DNA from: a virus
Direction: 5' to 3' (one strand)
DNA length: 64,000 bases
IMG/VR virus record: IMGVR_UViG_3300025732_000021
Span: 57,868 to 121,867 of that record
In this document: in pieces, positions 39,255-48,800 of the stretch
Layout of the letters: each line of letters starts with the position of its first letter
Position numbering within the stretch: position 1 is the stretch's first letter
Made by a program: the position numbers and the translations under genes
The notes under the pieces: generated by a model
Told to the model about the DNA's origin: nothing
What the model saw: only the letters and a program-made list of their open reading frames with translations
Databases searched by the model: none

Positions 39255-39550
39255 AGAATAACTCCAAAATATTTTGCAATATAAAGTATTGCAAGGATTG
39301 ACCATAAAATATTAAACCAAATTAGGGTAGGTATTGTTTTAACAGTAGATGACCAAATAAGTCCAATACTTGATACTAATGCAAATATATAAAACCACCA
39401 TACACTCACATCAAACAGTAATCCTGGTAAAATAATTATTGCTTTGGCAACAAAAGCAAAAAATTCTACAATGTTTGCCTTTGTCCAATATTCTTTATGA
39501 CCCATGGTTTTTAAAGCCTGTAACCATTCCATATGATTTTTATTTTTCAT
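39251..39550 (-). CDS. Small polytopic membrane protein
   Basis: 99 residues with three hydrophobic spans (about 29-45, 49-65 and 72-96) separated by short charged or polar loops. The N-terminal 25 residues are amphipathic (MKNKNHMEWLQALKTMG). It overlaps the primase stop by 4 bases and its TGA overlaps the halogenase TTG. It might help deliver or export the halogenated product, or simply be a neighbour. Function unknown. Confidence 0.62.
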   Translation of the reverse strand: MKNKNHMEWLQALKTMGHKEYWTKANIVEFFAFVAKAIIILPGLLFDVSVWWFYIFALVSSIGLIWSSTVKTIPTLIWFNILWSILAILYIAKYFGVIL

Positions 39551-40491
39551 ACTAACATCCTTTGTATTTGATCGGTAAAACTTTTATCTATCTTAATTAT
39601 ATCAGAATCATCCATATCCCCGATATCTTTATATTTACTTTCTAGGTTTATTATAGAAACAGAGTTATTTAATCTTTCTAATATTTTTTGTTTCATATTG
39701 TTTCCTGCATCATCATTATCAGCAATAATAACTATATCGTTAAAATATTTTTGAAGCAATGATATTTGTTTTGATGATACATTTGCTCCTAAGGTAGCAA
39801 CTGCTGGTAGACCAACCTGATCTAGTCTTATTGCATCAAATGATGACTCTACAACATATACACGACTTGCATTTTTAATGCGATTTAAATTAAATAGTAA
39901 TTTTGATTTTGGAAGTCCTGGAGTATTTTTAAATTCCTTTCCACTTATAGACCTAGCGACAAATCCAACACATAGTCCATCATGGTTATGAACAGGTATA
40001 GTTACCATATCTTGATTTTCAGAATATCCAAGTTTAAATTTTTTAATAGAATTCTCTGTTATTTTCCTGCCATCAAAATATTGTTTGGCTCTATCGTTTG
40101 ATAATGCCTGATCGGAAAGTCTATCTATTACATTAATATCAAACTCAGACCATTCTTCTTTTTCTACTAACTTAGAAGATATATCAGAAAGAATATCAAC
40201 CTCAACCTCTTTGCTTTTAATAAATCTAATAGCCTCAAAATATGTCCTATTTGAACAATGCATAACTAATTCTATTAAATCTGCAGTATGACTACAAGAA
40301 AAACAAAAAAACAATCCACTAAACTTATTTATTTCTGCAGCAGGGGTCCTATGGTTTGAGTGAAATGGACAAAAAACAACATACTCAGACTCTGCCTCTT
40401 TTTCTATATTTATGCCAGATCCTGAGAGAACTCTTTTAATCTGGTTGGCTGTGTATGAACTGCTTTCGTACCGTCTATTCCTAGTATCCAT
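39547..40491 (-). CDS. DnaG-type primase (zinc finger plus TOPRIM)
   Basis: 314 residues. N-terminal CHC2-type zinc finger: VVFCPFHSNHRTP (C-x2-H) and FFCFSCSHTADLIELV (C-x2-C). TOPRIM: RVYVVESSFDAI (Glu) and IVIIADNDDAGNN (D-x-D). Much shorter than bacterial DnaG (about 580), lacking the helicase-interacting C-terminal domain; a size common in phages. It makes RNA primers for the DnaE-type polymerase with the helicase encoded nearby. It overlaps the gene at 40410-40736 by 82 bases, an unusually long overlap here, and no later start codon gives the zinc finger. Confidence 0.88.
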   Translation of the reverse strand: MDTRNRRYESSSYTANQIKRVLSGSGINIEKEAESEYVVFCPFHSNHRTPAAEINKFSGLFFCFSCSHTADLIELVMHCSNRTYFEAIRFIKSKEVEVDILSDISSKLVEKEEWSEFDINVIDRLSDQALSNDRAKQYFDGRKITENSIKKFKLGYSENQDMVTIPVHNHDGLCVGFVARSISGKEFKNTPGLPKSKLLFNLNRIKNASRVYVVESSFDAIRLDQVGLPAVATLGANVSSKQISLLQKYFNDIVIIADNDDAGNNMKQKILERLNNSVSIINLESKYKDIGDMDDSDIIKIDKSFTDQIQRMLV

Positions 40492-40736
40492 TCGCTCTTT
40501 TTTCTCCCTATATATATTCCATATATACTTAATATAAAATTATATGTATTATTTTTTTCATTGTATTCTATTGTAAACTGAGGGTCAATATCAAATCTTG
40601 GAACATATCCAGACAAGCGCATTTCAGATACCAATAATCTGATATATTCTTGCTGTAATCTATATATAGAGGAGTCATCATAAATAACTCCGTCCATCCC
40701 AAACCTTTTTATAGGTTTGTGCTGATATGTCTCCAT
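40410..40736 (-). CDS. Protein of unknown function between helicase and primase
   Basis: 108 residues, beginning METYQHKPIKRFGMDG, with a beta-rich middle (PQFTIEYNEKNNTYNFILSIYG) and a C-terminal part that overlaps the primase. Its position between helicase and primase suggests a replication accessory, but the sequence shows no known motif. A TATAAT box seven bases before the ATG suggests a leaderless transcript. Confidence 0.55.
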   Translation of the reverse strand: METYQHKPIKRFGMDGVIYDDSSIYRLQQEYIRLLVSEMRLSGYVPRFDIDPQFTIEYNEKNNTYNFILSIYGIYIGRKKSEWILGIDGTKAVHTQPTRLKEFSQDLA

Positions 40737-40743
40737 GGCACAT

Positions 40744-40749
40744 ATTATA
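40744..40749 (-). promoter_or_regulatory. Candidate -10 box, TATAAT-N7-ATG
   Basis: TATAAT on the minus strand at 40749-40744, seven bases before the ATG at 40736, just after the helicase stop. Another of the short-spacer start sites of this genome. No good -35. Confidence 0.4.
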
Positions 40750-41971
40750 CTGACTTATCTTCATAATCTTTATACCTATAATATCCCTTGTCAAAGTCAG
40801 CCTGAACCAAAAATTCACCCATAAAACCATTGCGATTCTTGCGAAATACGCATTCTATAATATCGCTATTTGTAGCCCTACCTAAAGCAAGAACCCAGTC
40901 AGCATCATAGGCAATTTGACGTGACCATGCTGTTTGACCAAGTGTTGGAACTGTTTCAAGTTTAGTGACATCATCGGGGGTAGCAGATGATATGGCAATA
41001 ATTGGGACTTCTTCAGCGATTGCCATTAACTTTAATTCACGTGAAAGATTTTTCATACGAATAGTTTCATTGTCAGACTTAGTATTAGGACTCATTAATT
41101 GTAAATAATCTACAATAACAAAGTCTGGTTTATATTGATCTATTTTGCCACGTAAAACTAATGGAGTTATATCTCCGCCTGTATCGTTTGATATGATATG
41201 AAATTCTGGTCTACCCTGAACATTTTTAGTATGCCAAGATTTCAACATGTCCATTTCAATTTGACCAGCACTTAATTTACGATGTGACCATAATCCTTCG
41301 CCCATAATTGCAAATACACGATTACGCACTTCTGTCTCAGACATTTCAAGACTTATAATCATTGGACTACGACCCTGTTTCCAAGCCTGTACAGCAAAAT
41401 AGAGGGACAACCATGACTTTCCTATGCCTGGATATGCAAGAAAGACTCCTAATTGTCCTGGCATAATTCCAGAAGGCAAATAATTATCAAATCCTGGAAG
41501 TCCAGTTTTAATTCCAAGGGCACCAGCCTCTTGTTGCTTTTTAAGATTTTCAAAATATGCAATAGCAGAATCTAAATCTGTTACATCTATATCACGAATT
41601 GCTGCTGTGTTTTTTCTAAGTTCTGCTGTTTTTGATATTAAAGATTCTAATGCCTCGACACCAAGACCACCCTGAACTTCTGTCGCAGCAGATCTTAATA
41701 TATCTTTAAGACTATTAACTAGATATTCAGATTGTAACTCTTCAAGATGATGCTTTGTAGAACCAATTCCATCTACTGGTTCAAAATCTCTAAATTTTTC
41801 TACAACTAATTCTGTTGGAGGAACTGTTCCATTATGCTCATAATATTTTCTTATAAATTGCCAAACATCTAAGTGTGTTTTTAGTATGCCCTCAACATTG
41901 GCCTGAAGCATAACATGCGCTTGCTTATCTTTAAGAACGGCAGATATAAGTTTTGATTCTGAATTATTCAC
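40745..41971 (-). CDS. dnaB: Replicative DNA helicase, DnaB/DnaB-like
   Basis: 408 residues. N-terminal helical domain (about 1-120), linker, then a RecA-fold ATPase: TGLPGFDNYLPSGIMPG, FLAYPGIGKSWLS (Walker A, about 180-190), MIISLEMSE (the Glu), FVIVDYLQLMSP (Walker B, catalytic) and AYDADWVLALGR near the C-terminus. Fork helicase for this phage, cooperating with the primase at 39547. Shorter than bacterial DnaB by about 50 residues. Overlaps the 102-residue gene by 8 bases. Confidence 0.9.
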   Translation of the reverse strand: MNNSESKLISAVLKDKQAHVMLQANVEGILKTHLDVWQFIRKYYEHNGTVPPTELVVEKFRDFEPVDGIGSTKHHLEELQSEYLVNSLKDILRSAATEVQGGLGVEALESLISKTAELRKNTAAIRDIDVTDLDSAIAYFENLKKQQEAGALGIKTGLPGFDNYLPSGIMPGQLGVFLAYPGIGKSWLSLYFAVQAWKQGRSPMIISLEMSETEVRNRVFAIMGEGLWSHRKLSAGQIEMDMLKSWHTKNVQGRPEFHIISNDTGGDITPLVLRGKIDQYKPDFVIVDYLQLMSPNTKSDNETIRMKNLSRELKLMAIAEEVPIIAISSATPDDVTKLETVPTLGQTAWSRQIAYDADWVLALGRATNSDIIECVFRKNRNGFMGEFLVQADFDKGYYRYKDYEDKSV

Positions 41972-42272
41972 TTAGCCATTCCTTTGCTTTTTCCCTACGC
42001 TGCTGTCTTTCTTCTAAATCTTTTTGTTGTTGATGTATTGCTTCCAGTATATCATGTGCAATATAAGCAAAATGATTCCATGTTGGATTATCCGTAACTT
42101 CAAAATAATATTCTAATAATTGATAACATTTATCAAGTCCATAAGACTCTACTAATGCATCAGCAGACCATTGTTCAATCCACTTATTATACTGTGGCCC
42201 TTGTCCTAGTTTAAACTTATAGTGTTTATCAAACCTACTCAACAGAGCCATGCGCTTCTGTTTGTCTGTCAC
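41964..42272 (-). CDS. Helical protein before helicase, possible loader
   Basis: 102 residues, predicted all-helical: basic N-terminus MTDKQKRMALLSRFDKHYK, aromatic middle (YNKWIEQWSAD..YQLLEYYFEV..TWNHFAYIAH) and a Gln/Glu/Arg-rich coiled C-terminus. Direct translational coupling to the helicase makes a helicase-loader or primase-helicase bridging role possible; there is no AAA motif. Confidence 0.55.
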   Translation of the reverse strand: MTDKQKRMALLSRFDKHYKFKLGQGPQYNKWIEQWSADALVESYGLDKCYQLLEYYFEVTDNPTWNHFAYIAHDILEAIHQQQKDLEERQQRREKAKEWLSE

Positions 42273-42273
42273 A

Positions 42274-42480
42274 CTACTCGCTTTCGGCTAGTTCTGCTTT
42301 TGCTTCTGTAATTTTTGTTGTTAACTTATCTTCAACAAATTTATATACACGTTCAAATGCTTGATCTGTATTTTCACCATCACGCTTTGAATCTACTACA
42401 CCTAAGTCTAATCTTAAAGATTGAAAGTTTCCAAGATTGAGTGTGTAGCCAAGTGTTACTGATACTTTTGTATCTTCCAT
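42274..42480 (-). CDS. Conserved-type small phage protein, unknown function
   Basis: 68 residues from the ATG at 42480 (AGAAGG eight bases before); the longer reading would overlap the previous stop. It begins MEDTKVSVTLGYTLNLGNFQ and has LRLDLGVVDSKRDGENTDQAFERVYKFVEDKL: two strands followed by a helix. I recognise the style (GNFxSLRxDxG..AFxRVYxFVExKL) from many Bacillus and actinobacterial phages, without a known function. One base from the loader candidate. Confidence 0.65.
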   Translation of the reverse strand: MEDTKVSVTLGYTLNLGNFQSLRLDLGVVDSKRDGENTDQAFERVYKFVEDKLTTKITEAKAELAESE

Positions 42481-42494
42481 TTCATACCCTTCTG

Positions 42495-43037
42495 CTATAT
42501 TGATTCTGACCAAACTGGTATATATCTACCATCTTCAGTCTTTGTATATGTTAGTATACCATCTCCCATTCTGCGTGTCAATTCAGCCTTAGTGGGAGTG
42601 ATATCGTTTGTTATTAAATTATCTTTTCTTGGTCTACCAATATGGTATGTAGCCAGTATATCACGAATCTCTTTAACTTGCGATTCTGAATAATAAGATC
42701 TTACTTGCCATCCTCTTTTACCATCTTTTTGTGCTCCAATCGGAGTAGGTATTATTCCACGTTTCATTAATGTTGGCATATATTTTCTATGTCTATTGAC
42801 AAGATCTGCTGCTTCTGATACAGTATATGCTCTTTCTTTTTTATTTTTAAATTCGCTTATTAAACAACTTTCAATTTTATCTTTTGTAATATTATAAATA
42901 GACATAATGCCATTTGATCTATTAGAATGAATCACCCTTACAAGATCTTTATTTAAAAACCAAATTTTTTTACTACCCTGAATTACAGGGGAGAGATTGT
43001 ATTCTTCGCTCGTTCTAATTCCTTTTTTAGCAACCAT
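42495..43037 (-). CDS. Putative HTH DNA-binding protein
   Basis: 180 residues. A MerR/excisionase-like helix-turn-helix is suggested by AYTVSEAADLVNRHRKYMPTLMKRGIIPTP (about 92-119), preceded by a basic segment and followed by a Lys/Arg-rich C-terminal part (GRPRKDN). May control the switch between replication and tail operons, which meet here, or act in a replication origin. SD GGAAGG precedes the ATG, and the start overlaps the zinc protein by 55 bases. Confidence 0.62.
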   Translation of the reverse strand: MVAKKGIRTSEEYNLSPVIQGSKKIWFLNKDLVRVIHSNRSNGIMSIYNITKDKIESCLISEFKNKKERAYTVSEAADLVNRHRKYMPTLMKRGIIPTPIGAQKDGKRGWQVRSYYSESQVKEIRDILATYHIGRPRKDNLITNDITPTKAELTRRMGDGILTYTKTEDGRYIPVWSESI

Positions 43038-43174
43038 CTACCTTCCTCCGAATCAGACGGTGGATGAAAAAATTTTCTTGATCCACAAATAAAACAATAT
43101 ATTTCTATATGAGAGAATGAGTTGTATACTCTGTCTACCATCATATTTTTTAAACATTTTTTACATTTAATCAT
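42983..43174 (-). CDS. Small zinc-ribbon protein
   Basis: 63 residues. MIKCKKCLKNMMVDRVYN then IEIYCFICGSRKFF give two C-x2-C pairs about 20 residues apart, a zinc-ribbon arrangement, followed by a polar helix. Small zinc ribbons often sit beside phage transcription or replication genes. Its start overlaps the stop of the tail gene at 43174. Confidence 0.65.
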   Translation of the reverse strand: MIKCKKCLKNMMVDRVYNSFSHIEIYCFICGSRKFFHPPSDSEEGRWLLKKELERAKNTISPL

Positions 43175-43617
43175 TAATTGGGTATGCCGACAATAATTAA
43201 ATTAATACCAATGGATACATCTCCACTAGAATTAAAATTAACAACGCCATCTACCTTTGATGTAGTAATACTTTTTATTACTACCGAAACATTTTTTCCT
43301 GCTTCTGTTCCGCCAATATTAATTGGACTTGCTGTAACAATTGGGGCAAATTTAAAATCTGCGGGAAAGTTATACGAAAAAGGTTGCTGGCTTCCGATAC
43401 TCTGATTAGAACTTTTTACAACATCTGTATAGCCTGCAATTATTCTTGTTTCAGATGCCTTTGCATTTTGTGATACTCCATTAGGGACATCCACTGTAAC
43501 ATATTTATATATTGCTGGAGAAATCTGTAATGATAACTCGTTAATTGCATTTGCAATTTGATATATATATGAAACGTCAAGCGGTTGACCTAGTTCTGGT
43601 AAAGGTATTTTTGCCAT
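43174..43617 (-). CDS. Minor tail / tail-tip protein
   Basis: 147 residues, beta-rich, with an N-terminal helical part (DVSYIYQIANAINELSLQI) that looks like a short trimerisation helix and a C-terminal domain of alternating strands (VDGVVNFNSSGDVSIGINLIIVG). Beginning and ending fit a small receptor-binding or fibre-tip protein at the end of the tail module. AGGAGG precedes the start. Assigned from position and pattern. Confidence 0.62.
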   Translation of the reverse strand: MAKIPLPELGQPLDVSYIYQIANAINELSLQISPAIYKYVTVDVPNGVSQNAKASETRIIAGYTDVVKSSNQSIGSQQPFSYNFPADFKFAPIVTASPINIGGTEAGKNVSVVIKSITTSKVDGVVNFNSSGDVSIGINLIIVGIPN

Positions 43618-43632
43618 ATTTCCTCCTGTCTA

Positions 43633-43641
43633 ATTATATCA
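43633..43641 (-). promoter_or_regulatory. Extended -10 promoter (TGATATAAT)
   Basis: Minus strand TGATATAAT at 43641-43633, 15 bases before the ATG at 43617, between two tail genes. It could start a transcript that runs from the last tail gene into the replication genes. Confidence 0.45.
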
Positions 43642-44074
43642 GACTTCCTTCATTTTCAAATAATGTTGCATTTTGAAATCTTTCAAGTGGAATTGTGTTT
43701 GTCTGAACAGCAACATTAATATACTCTTTATCTGAAGAATAAACAATTGAATAATTTGTCTGAGATGTTTTGCCATAATATTGCCAATCTAGATTATTCC
43801 ATTTAACATATAAGTGATATTCTCCTATATTTAACTGAGGTTCCCATGTTAAATTAATAACACGGTTATTAGTATCTATTACCATACTATTTAAAATTTC
43901 TACTGGTGTATCTTCAGCAATTATTTTATAAACTGGAGACCAGTGAGATGTTCTATTTTTATCTTCTGAAATAAATCTATATCGTAAAACGTATGTTTTA
44001 TTGTTGCCAAAAAAACCTGGAAGTTTAGATTTTGGAATAATAACTTTTTTTATTCCTTGATCTGGACTAGACAT
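43634..44074 (-). CDS. Tail protein with fibronectin-III-like beta domain
   Basis: 146 residues. Features of a fibronectin-III-like or related beta domain: LRYRFISEDKNRTSHWSPVY, then VINLTWEPQLNIGEYHLYVKW and YSIVYSSDKEYINVAVQT. Such domains are common in phage tail proteins as carbohydrate-binding or spacer modules. TAATG overlap with the upstream tail gene. No catalytic site. Confidence 0.6.
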   Translation of the reverse strand: MSSPDQGIKKVIIPKSKLPGFFGNNKTYVLRYRFISEDKNRTSHWSPVYKIIAEDTPVEILNSMVIDTNNRVINLTWEPQLNIGEYHLYVKWNNLDWQYYGKTSQTNYSIVYSSDKEYINVAVQTNTIPLERFQNATLFENEGSLI

Positions 44075-45186
44075 TATTGCACATCCATTGCAAATCTAAA
44101 TTCTATATAATTTGTTGTATTGGCTTCTTTAATAACGGTTTCAGCATTGGTATTTTTTAATACTGTATATCCCGTTAAACCATATATTGGATTAGTAGTT
44201 GATATATTTTCAAACCTAATTGCATCTAATCCTATATAAAAGTTTTCAGAAGGTTCATTATCTTTTATAACAGTTGTATAAATCTTAACTATTGAAACGT
44301 TATTCCAAGTAAAACCAGAACTTTTATATAGTTCTTGTAGTTGTTTCGTTATTACATAATACCTATTATTTTCAAAATCATAGTCGTTTGCATCCATAAC
44401 GACTTCAAACCTTGCCCATTCATTAACTCCTGGAGCATCTGATTCTGCAAACTCTAATAATATTCTAACCTTGTCTGGAACAATTGCTCCATCTGGATCT
44501 TTATTGATAACACTAAAGGCTAATTTAATTTGATCTGTAGGTGAATTTTTATTAAAGTCTAATGCGGTTCCAGCAAGGTGTATATGTGCAGAGCCTTCTC
44601 CTATTGATAAGTGATTTGAAGAAATTCCTAAATCTGCAGAATCACCCCTCATCATAACAATGTTATTGAAAAATCTTGCCCTTTCATATCTCAAAACTCT
44701 TGCAGAATCTGTAAAAACTAAATTATCGGAGTTTGTTTGAAAGGCTTTTTGTGTTTGATCTATAGTATTATTTTCTCCTAGTGGTTCATAAATAATATCT
44801 AATGCTCCAGCGTTTCCTAGTTGATCATGATATTCCCAGTTTTCATTTACAGTAAAAGCAAATAAAGATCTTGAGTCATATGCTCCAGCAGACGGGTTTG
44901 CTCCAGCAGAATATATTCCAACTTCTGATATTTCATATCTTTCATCTGTTGGCAATTCTGCAGTTAAAACTATTTTTTCAACTCCATTATCATTTACATA
45001 TCCTCTAGAAATGATAGGTACACGGAACATCTCAAAATCTAAAACCTCTTTATCCGTATAGTCTCCAAATGCTTGTGCTGTATTTAATGGCTTTGCACCG
45101 CAACCAATTGCTATATAGGACGCATAAGCAGGAGCCTGTCCTATCAGATATTTTGCAATAATGCCTTTTCCAATATTAGTTATCAT
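44074..45186 (-). CDS. Tail protein, baseplate/fibre type
   Basis: 370 residues. The N-terminus (NIGKGIIAKYLIGQAPAYASYIAIGCGAKP) followed by VPIISRGYVNDNG..KIVLTAELPTDERYEISEVGIYS resembles the attachment part of phage tail fibre/collar proteins, in which an IxEVGIYS-like segment is common. The remainder is beta-rich with long loops, ending in NYIEFRFAMDVQ. Probably virion-surface. Overlaps the following gene by one base. Confidence 0.65.
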   Translation of the reverse strand: MITNIGKGIIAKYLIGQAPAYASYIAIGCGAKPLNTAQAFGDYTDKEVLDFEMFRVPIISRGYVNDNGVEKIVLTAELPTDERYEISEVGIYSAGANPSAGAYDSRSLFAFTVNENWEYHDQLGNAGALDIIYEPLGENNTIDQTQKAFQTNSDNLVFTDSARVLRYERARFFNNIVMMRGDSADLGISSNHLSIGEGSAHIHLAGTALDFNKNSPTDQIKLAFSVINKDPDGAIVPDKVRILLEFAESDAPGVNEWARFEVVMDANDYDFENNRYYVITKQLQELYKSSGFTWNNVSIVKIYTTVIKDNEPSENFYIGLDAIRFENISTTNPIYGLTGYTVLKNTNAETVIKEANTTNYIEFRFAMDVQ

Positions 45187-45188
45187 AA

Positions 45189-45827
45189 TTACACCTCATA
45201 TATTGTATCATCTAATACCTCCCCATTAGAAATTATGGATATTTCTACTTGTTCATCTTTTGCTAAATTTATAACATTAATAATTAAATCCCCTGTAGAT
45301 TCGTCTATATATACAATAGAACAGTTAGGCCCAGTACCACATAAAGGAACTTTACTTGAAAAATTAATAGGAAACTGCTTAAAATAATTAGCATCTATAT
45401 CTTGTAAACCAAGTATATTTTGTGGATTATATTGAAAATATATGCTGCTAAGATTTTTAATTGGTTGATATAAAATATTTTGACCGTTTACTAAATCAGA
45501 TCTTACAATATTAATTAATTCTTGACCACCTATATTTTCAAATATAAGGTCAGTCATTATTTCTATTGGAAGAGTATCATCTTTAAATAATATAATATCT
45601 GTAGTCGCTGGCTTAACATCTTTATTTACCAAACCATTTGGATATAAAACTGTTGGATCATCTGGTATTGCATTAAGACCACTTATATAATCTCCATATT
45701 CATCTAATTGCTCTTGACTAGTAACTCTTTTATCACTACCAAACTTCCAAGACATTTTTTGTTCATGTGTAGGCGCTATTGGATAATCATCATATACAAT
45801 TTTTCCATCTCCAGTAAAATATACCAT
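45189..45827 (-). CDS. Tail protein of unknown function
   Basis: 212 residues from the ATG at 45827, which follows GAGGTG; a start four codons earlier is less likely. Acidic and beta-rich, with SSIYFQYNPQNILGLQDI and a C-terminal set of strands (IINVINLAKDEQVEISIIS). It lies between the hub-type protein and the fibre-type protein. No motif recognised. Confidence 0.6.
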   Translation of the reverse strand: MVYFTGDGKIVYDDYPIAPTHEQKMSWKFGSDKRVTSQEQLDEYGDYISGLNAIPDDPTVLYPNGLVNKDVKPATTDIILFKDDTLPIEIMTDLIFENIGGQELINIVRSDLVNGQNILYQPIKNLSSIYFQYNPQNILGLQDIDANYFKQFPINFSSKVPLCGTGPNCSIVYIDESTGDLIINVINLAKDEQVEISIISNGEVLDDTIYEV

Positions 45828-45828
45828 T

Positions 45829-48800
45829 TTACACCTCACTCAAATATAATGTCATACTAGGACCATTTATATCCTTTTGATAATCTATATTATATACAAC
45901 AAAATTTGATGAAGATGGAGAGACAACATCTATGTTGTTTTCATTTTTATATTCTATATTAACTATATCGCCTAGTTGTACTATTGGCATACTAAAAACT
46001 TTTACCCCTACACTCTTTCTAGGCTTCATAATTTTTTCAATAATCCAGGACATCAAATCTCTTGCATCATCTTCTGACTGAATGTATGGAGAATCAATTG
46101 CAAATTCTTTTCTTCCATATGTCAATCTACTTGTTTTTATTTTATCATAATCTTGTTCTGCTCTTATTGGCGAAATTATTAATCCATCTTTACCTATTTG
46201 CGGGTCAGAAAAATTGCTGTTTTTAGTAAAATAATTATCAACAGTAAGTTCATTTTCTGATTGTTGTGTAAATGTAATTCCTTGAATTCTTAAATAATTT
46301 CCGCTTGTTTCGTCCAAATTAATTGTTGTATCTGTTGAATTAAATATTAAAAATTCAGCACCGTAGGATCCAGCCCTAAAACCAGAAACGGTATATCCCT
46401 TAATTCTGTTAAACGTTGGAGATAGTTGTGCATATAATGCTGGATATGCTTTATCATATCTAACTTTAAGATATGCTGCCTCTCTCATTATGCTTCCAAA
46501 TTCTTCAAAATACATATTAAATTTAGGTGGTTGACTTGAACTAATTCCAGATAAATATGTTGACTGTATAACTCCAGACATAGCATACTTTCTAAATGAT
46601 TCATTAGCATTAATTTCATTATCTGTAAATGCAGCAGACACTGGAGTATCCAAAGCAAATACTGTATTCTGACTATAATTATTTGTTAATGCATATATAT
46701 TTTCAAACATACACTTAGACCCACCACGAACAAATAAAGCCATATTATTATATGCTGGCGTTGGATTGTTATCATCTACAATTCCAACTATCTGATTATT
46801 TATATATAAATAAAATTGTCTTACGGAACCTAGATCTTGATATTCAACTGCTAAATCATATACAGTTGGATTTTCTTCTCCCATTAATCTTGATTGTCCA
46901 GTAAAGTTTCCATCATCAACTAGTATGTTTGTAAACCCGCCCCAAAGTTTAATTGGTATAGCGTTACCACTTTCATCAGCCAATATTTTATAAAACACAA
47001 CATTATGCAAATTTTCTGCAGCAGAAGAATATTCACTAACATTATTTTCTGTTAATGAAATAATTTCAAAATAATATCCGACATTAGTATTTGGATTTAA
47101 TAGTACAGATATACCTCCAGAACCACCAGATATATTTAAACTTTGATTTGGCTGAGATCCTGGTAATACATAATATGGAGTTGAGTTTAATGGTGTTTGT
47201 CCACGTGTTTCACTTGCTTCTATTTTCCCAACTATTCTCATTCTGGTGCCGAAGTGCTTGTATCTATTGTCTAATGCTTTATATTGATATGACAAAAAGT
47301 TAATAGGAGTTTCGGTTGTTGAAAAAGATGGTCCATTCATAACTAGAGCAGATGATTGTATTGATCCTGTTTGGGTAGATTTTATAGTATTATTTTGAGT
47401 TTCTTTTGTAAAAGATGTAGACAAAAAGTTTTTTATAATACCAGTTCTCTTGTTTTCTTTTGATTTTGTATTATTAACTCCTGCTGGTGATTCTGAAAGT
47501 TGTTCGCCAACACCTTCTACTATTTGATCTTGAGTTTGTCCAATGTACTCTAAACCAAACAAAAATTCACTTTTCATATCCATTCCACGTACATATGTAT
47601 TATCTGTCCAATATGTGTCTAGTCCAGCCTTGTGAGATAATACTGGGGTACCGAATTGACCTCTACCGTGTCTAGATACCTCGCCATTCTTCATAACAGT
47701 TATTCCATTAATTTCTTCGTATTTTGGTTCTGAGTAAATTCTAACAAGTCCTGTAGGATATATTTTTCCATTAAATGTAAGTTTTGATAAATAATCTTGA
47801 TATTCTTGATTGCTACTTATCCAAACATTTCCTATAGCACCAGTAGTCGTAGTTGTAAAAGTAACCTTGCCATTACTTTCCTCTCTTGCAATTATTTTTT
47901 CTGCTCCAGGTATACTATATTGAACTGCATCAAATCTTATTATTTCTCCATTTGTATAAAAATATCCAGAATGTCTGCTTAACCAATAAACTGCTTCTCC
48001 TAAATCAATAGTATTATTTGTTAATTGATTACCTACGACTATTGGTAAAGAGGATGACAGGTCAGAGTTTAACGGAATAGCAGATAAACTATACGCTGAC
48101 TGACTCTGCGCTTCTCCGTTAATTGATCGTAAAGAATTTTCTCCAGTTACTTCCCATAAAAGAACTGGCTTATATATCCAATTTTTTGCAGATGCTTCAT
48201 TGTCTACCATACTTGCTTGTTTAATTGTTCCATATGATCTTTGTATATATCTGGATTTATAATTAATTTTCCCATCATTAAATACACTTTTATCAGTAGA
48301 TGCAATATCTATTATGTTTGTAAGTTTTGTATTAATACTTTTATTTTCTATTGCAGCATCTTTAGTAAAATCTTTAGAGCCATAAAAGGTAAAAGACTTT
48401 TGTCTTTGTGAAGATGATGGGATCATATAATTTTTACTCATCATTACAAAATTATTATACTCGTCAAAAAACATTGCTGTTTGTGTTGAGATAGCAAGAT
48501 CATTTAATACAGATGCAACTGTTTTATCTGGTCCAATATAAAAAAATGGAATTACTAGTTCTTTTTCTCCATCTACTCTTTTAAAAGTATAGTTTGAAAA
48601 ACCTATAGAGTCTAATAATAAAGATACTGCGTAACTTAAAGAAACATTTGTAACCAGCATTTGTGGTGCAAGTATTGATTCAAAATAAAAATATAAATCT
48701 CTTAATTCAAGATTTACCTTTTTATCATTAGGGTTGTACTTTGGAAAAGCATCACAATATAATGTTTTTATTGGAACTAAATAGTCATAGCCATCAACAT

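Noticed and set aside
39254-39305. Start of the second halogenase at the upstream ATG (39305)
   Set aside because: The extra 17 residues do not resemble a halogenase N-terminus and the TTG at 39254 has a ribosome site and a TTGA overlap with the preceding stop.
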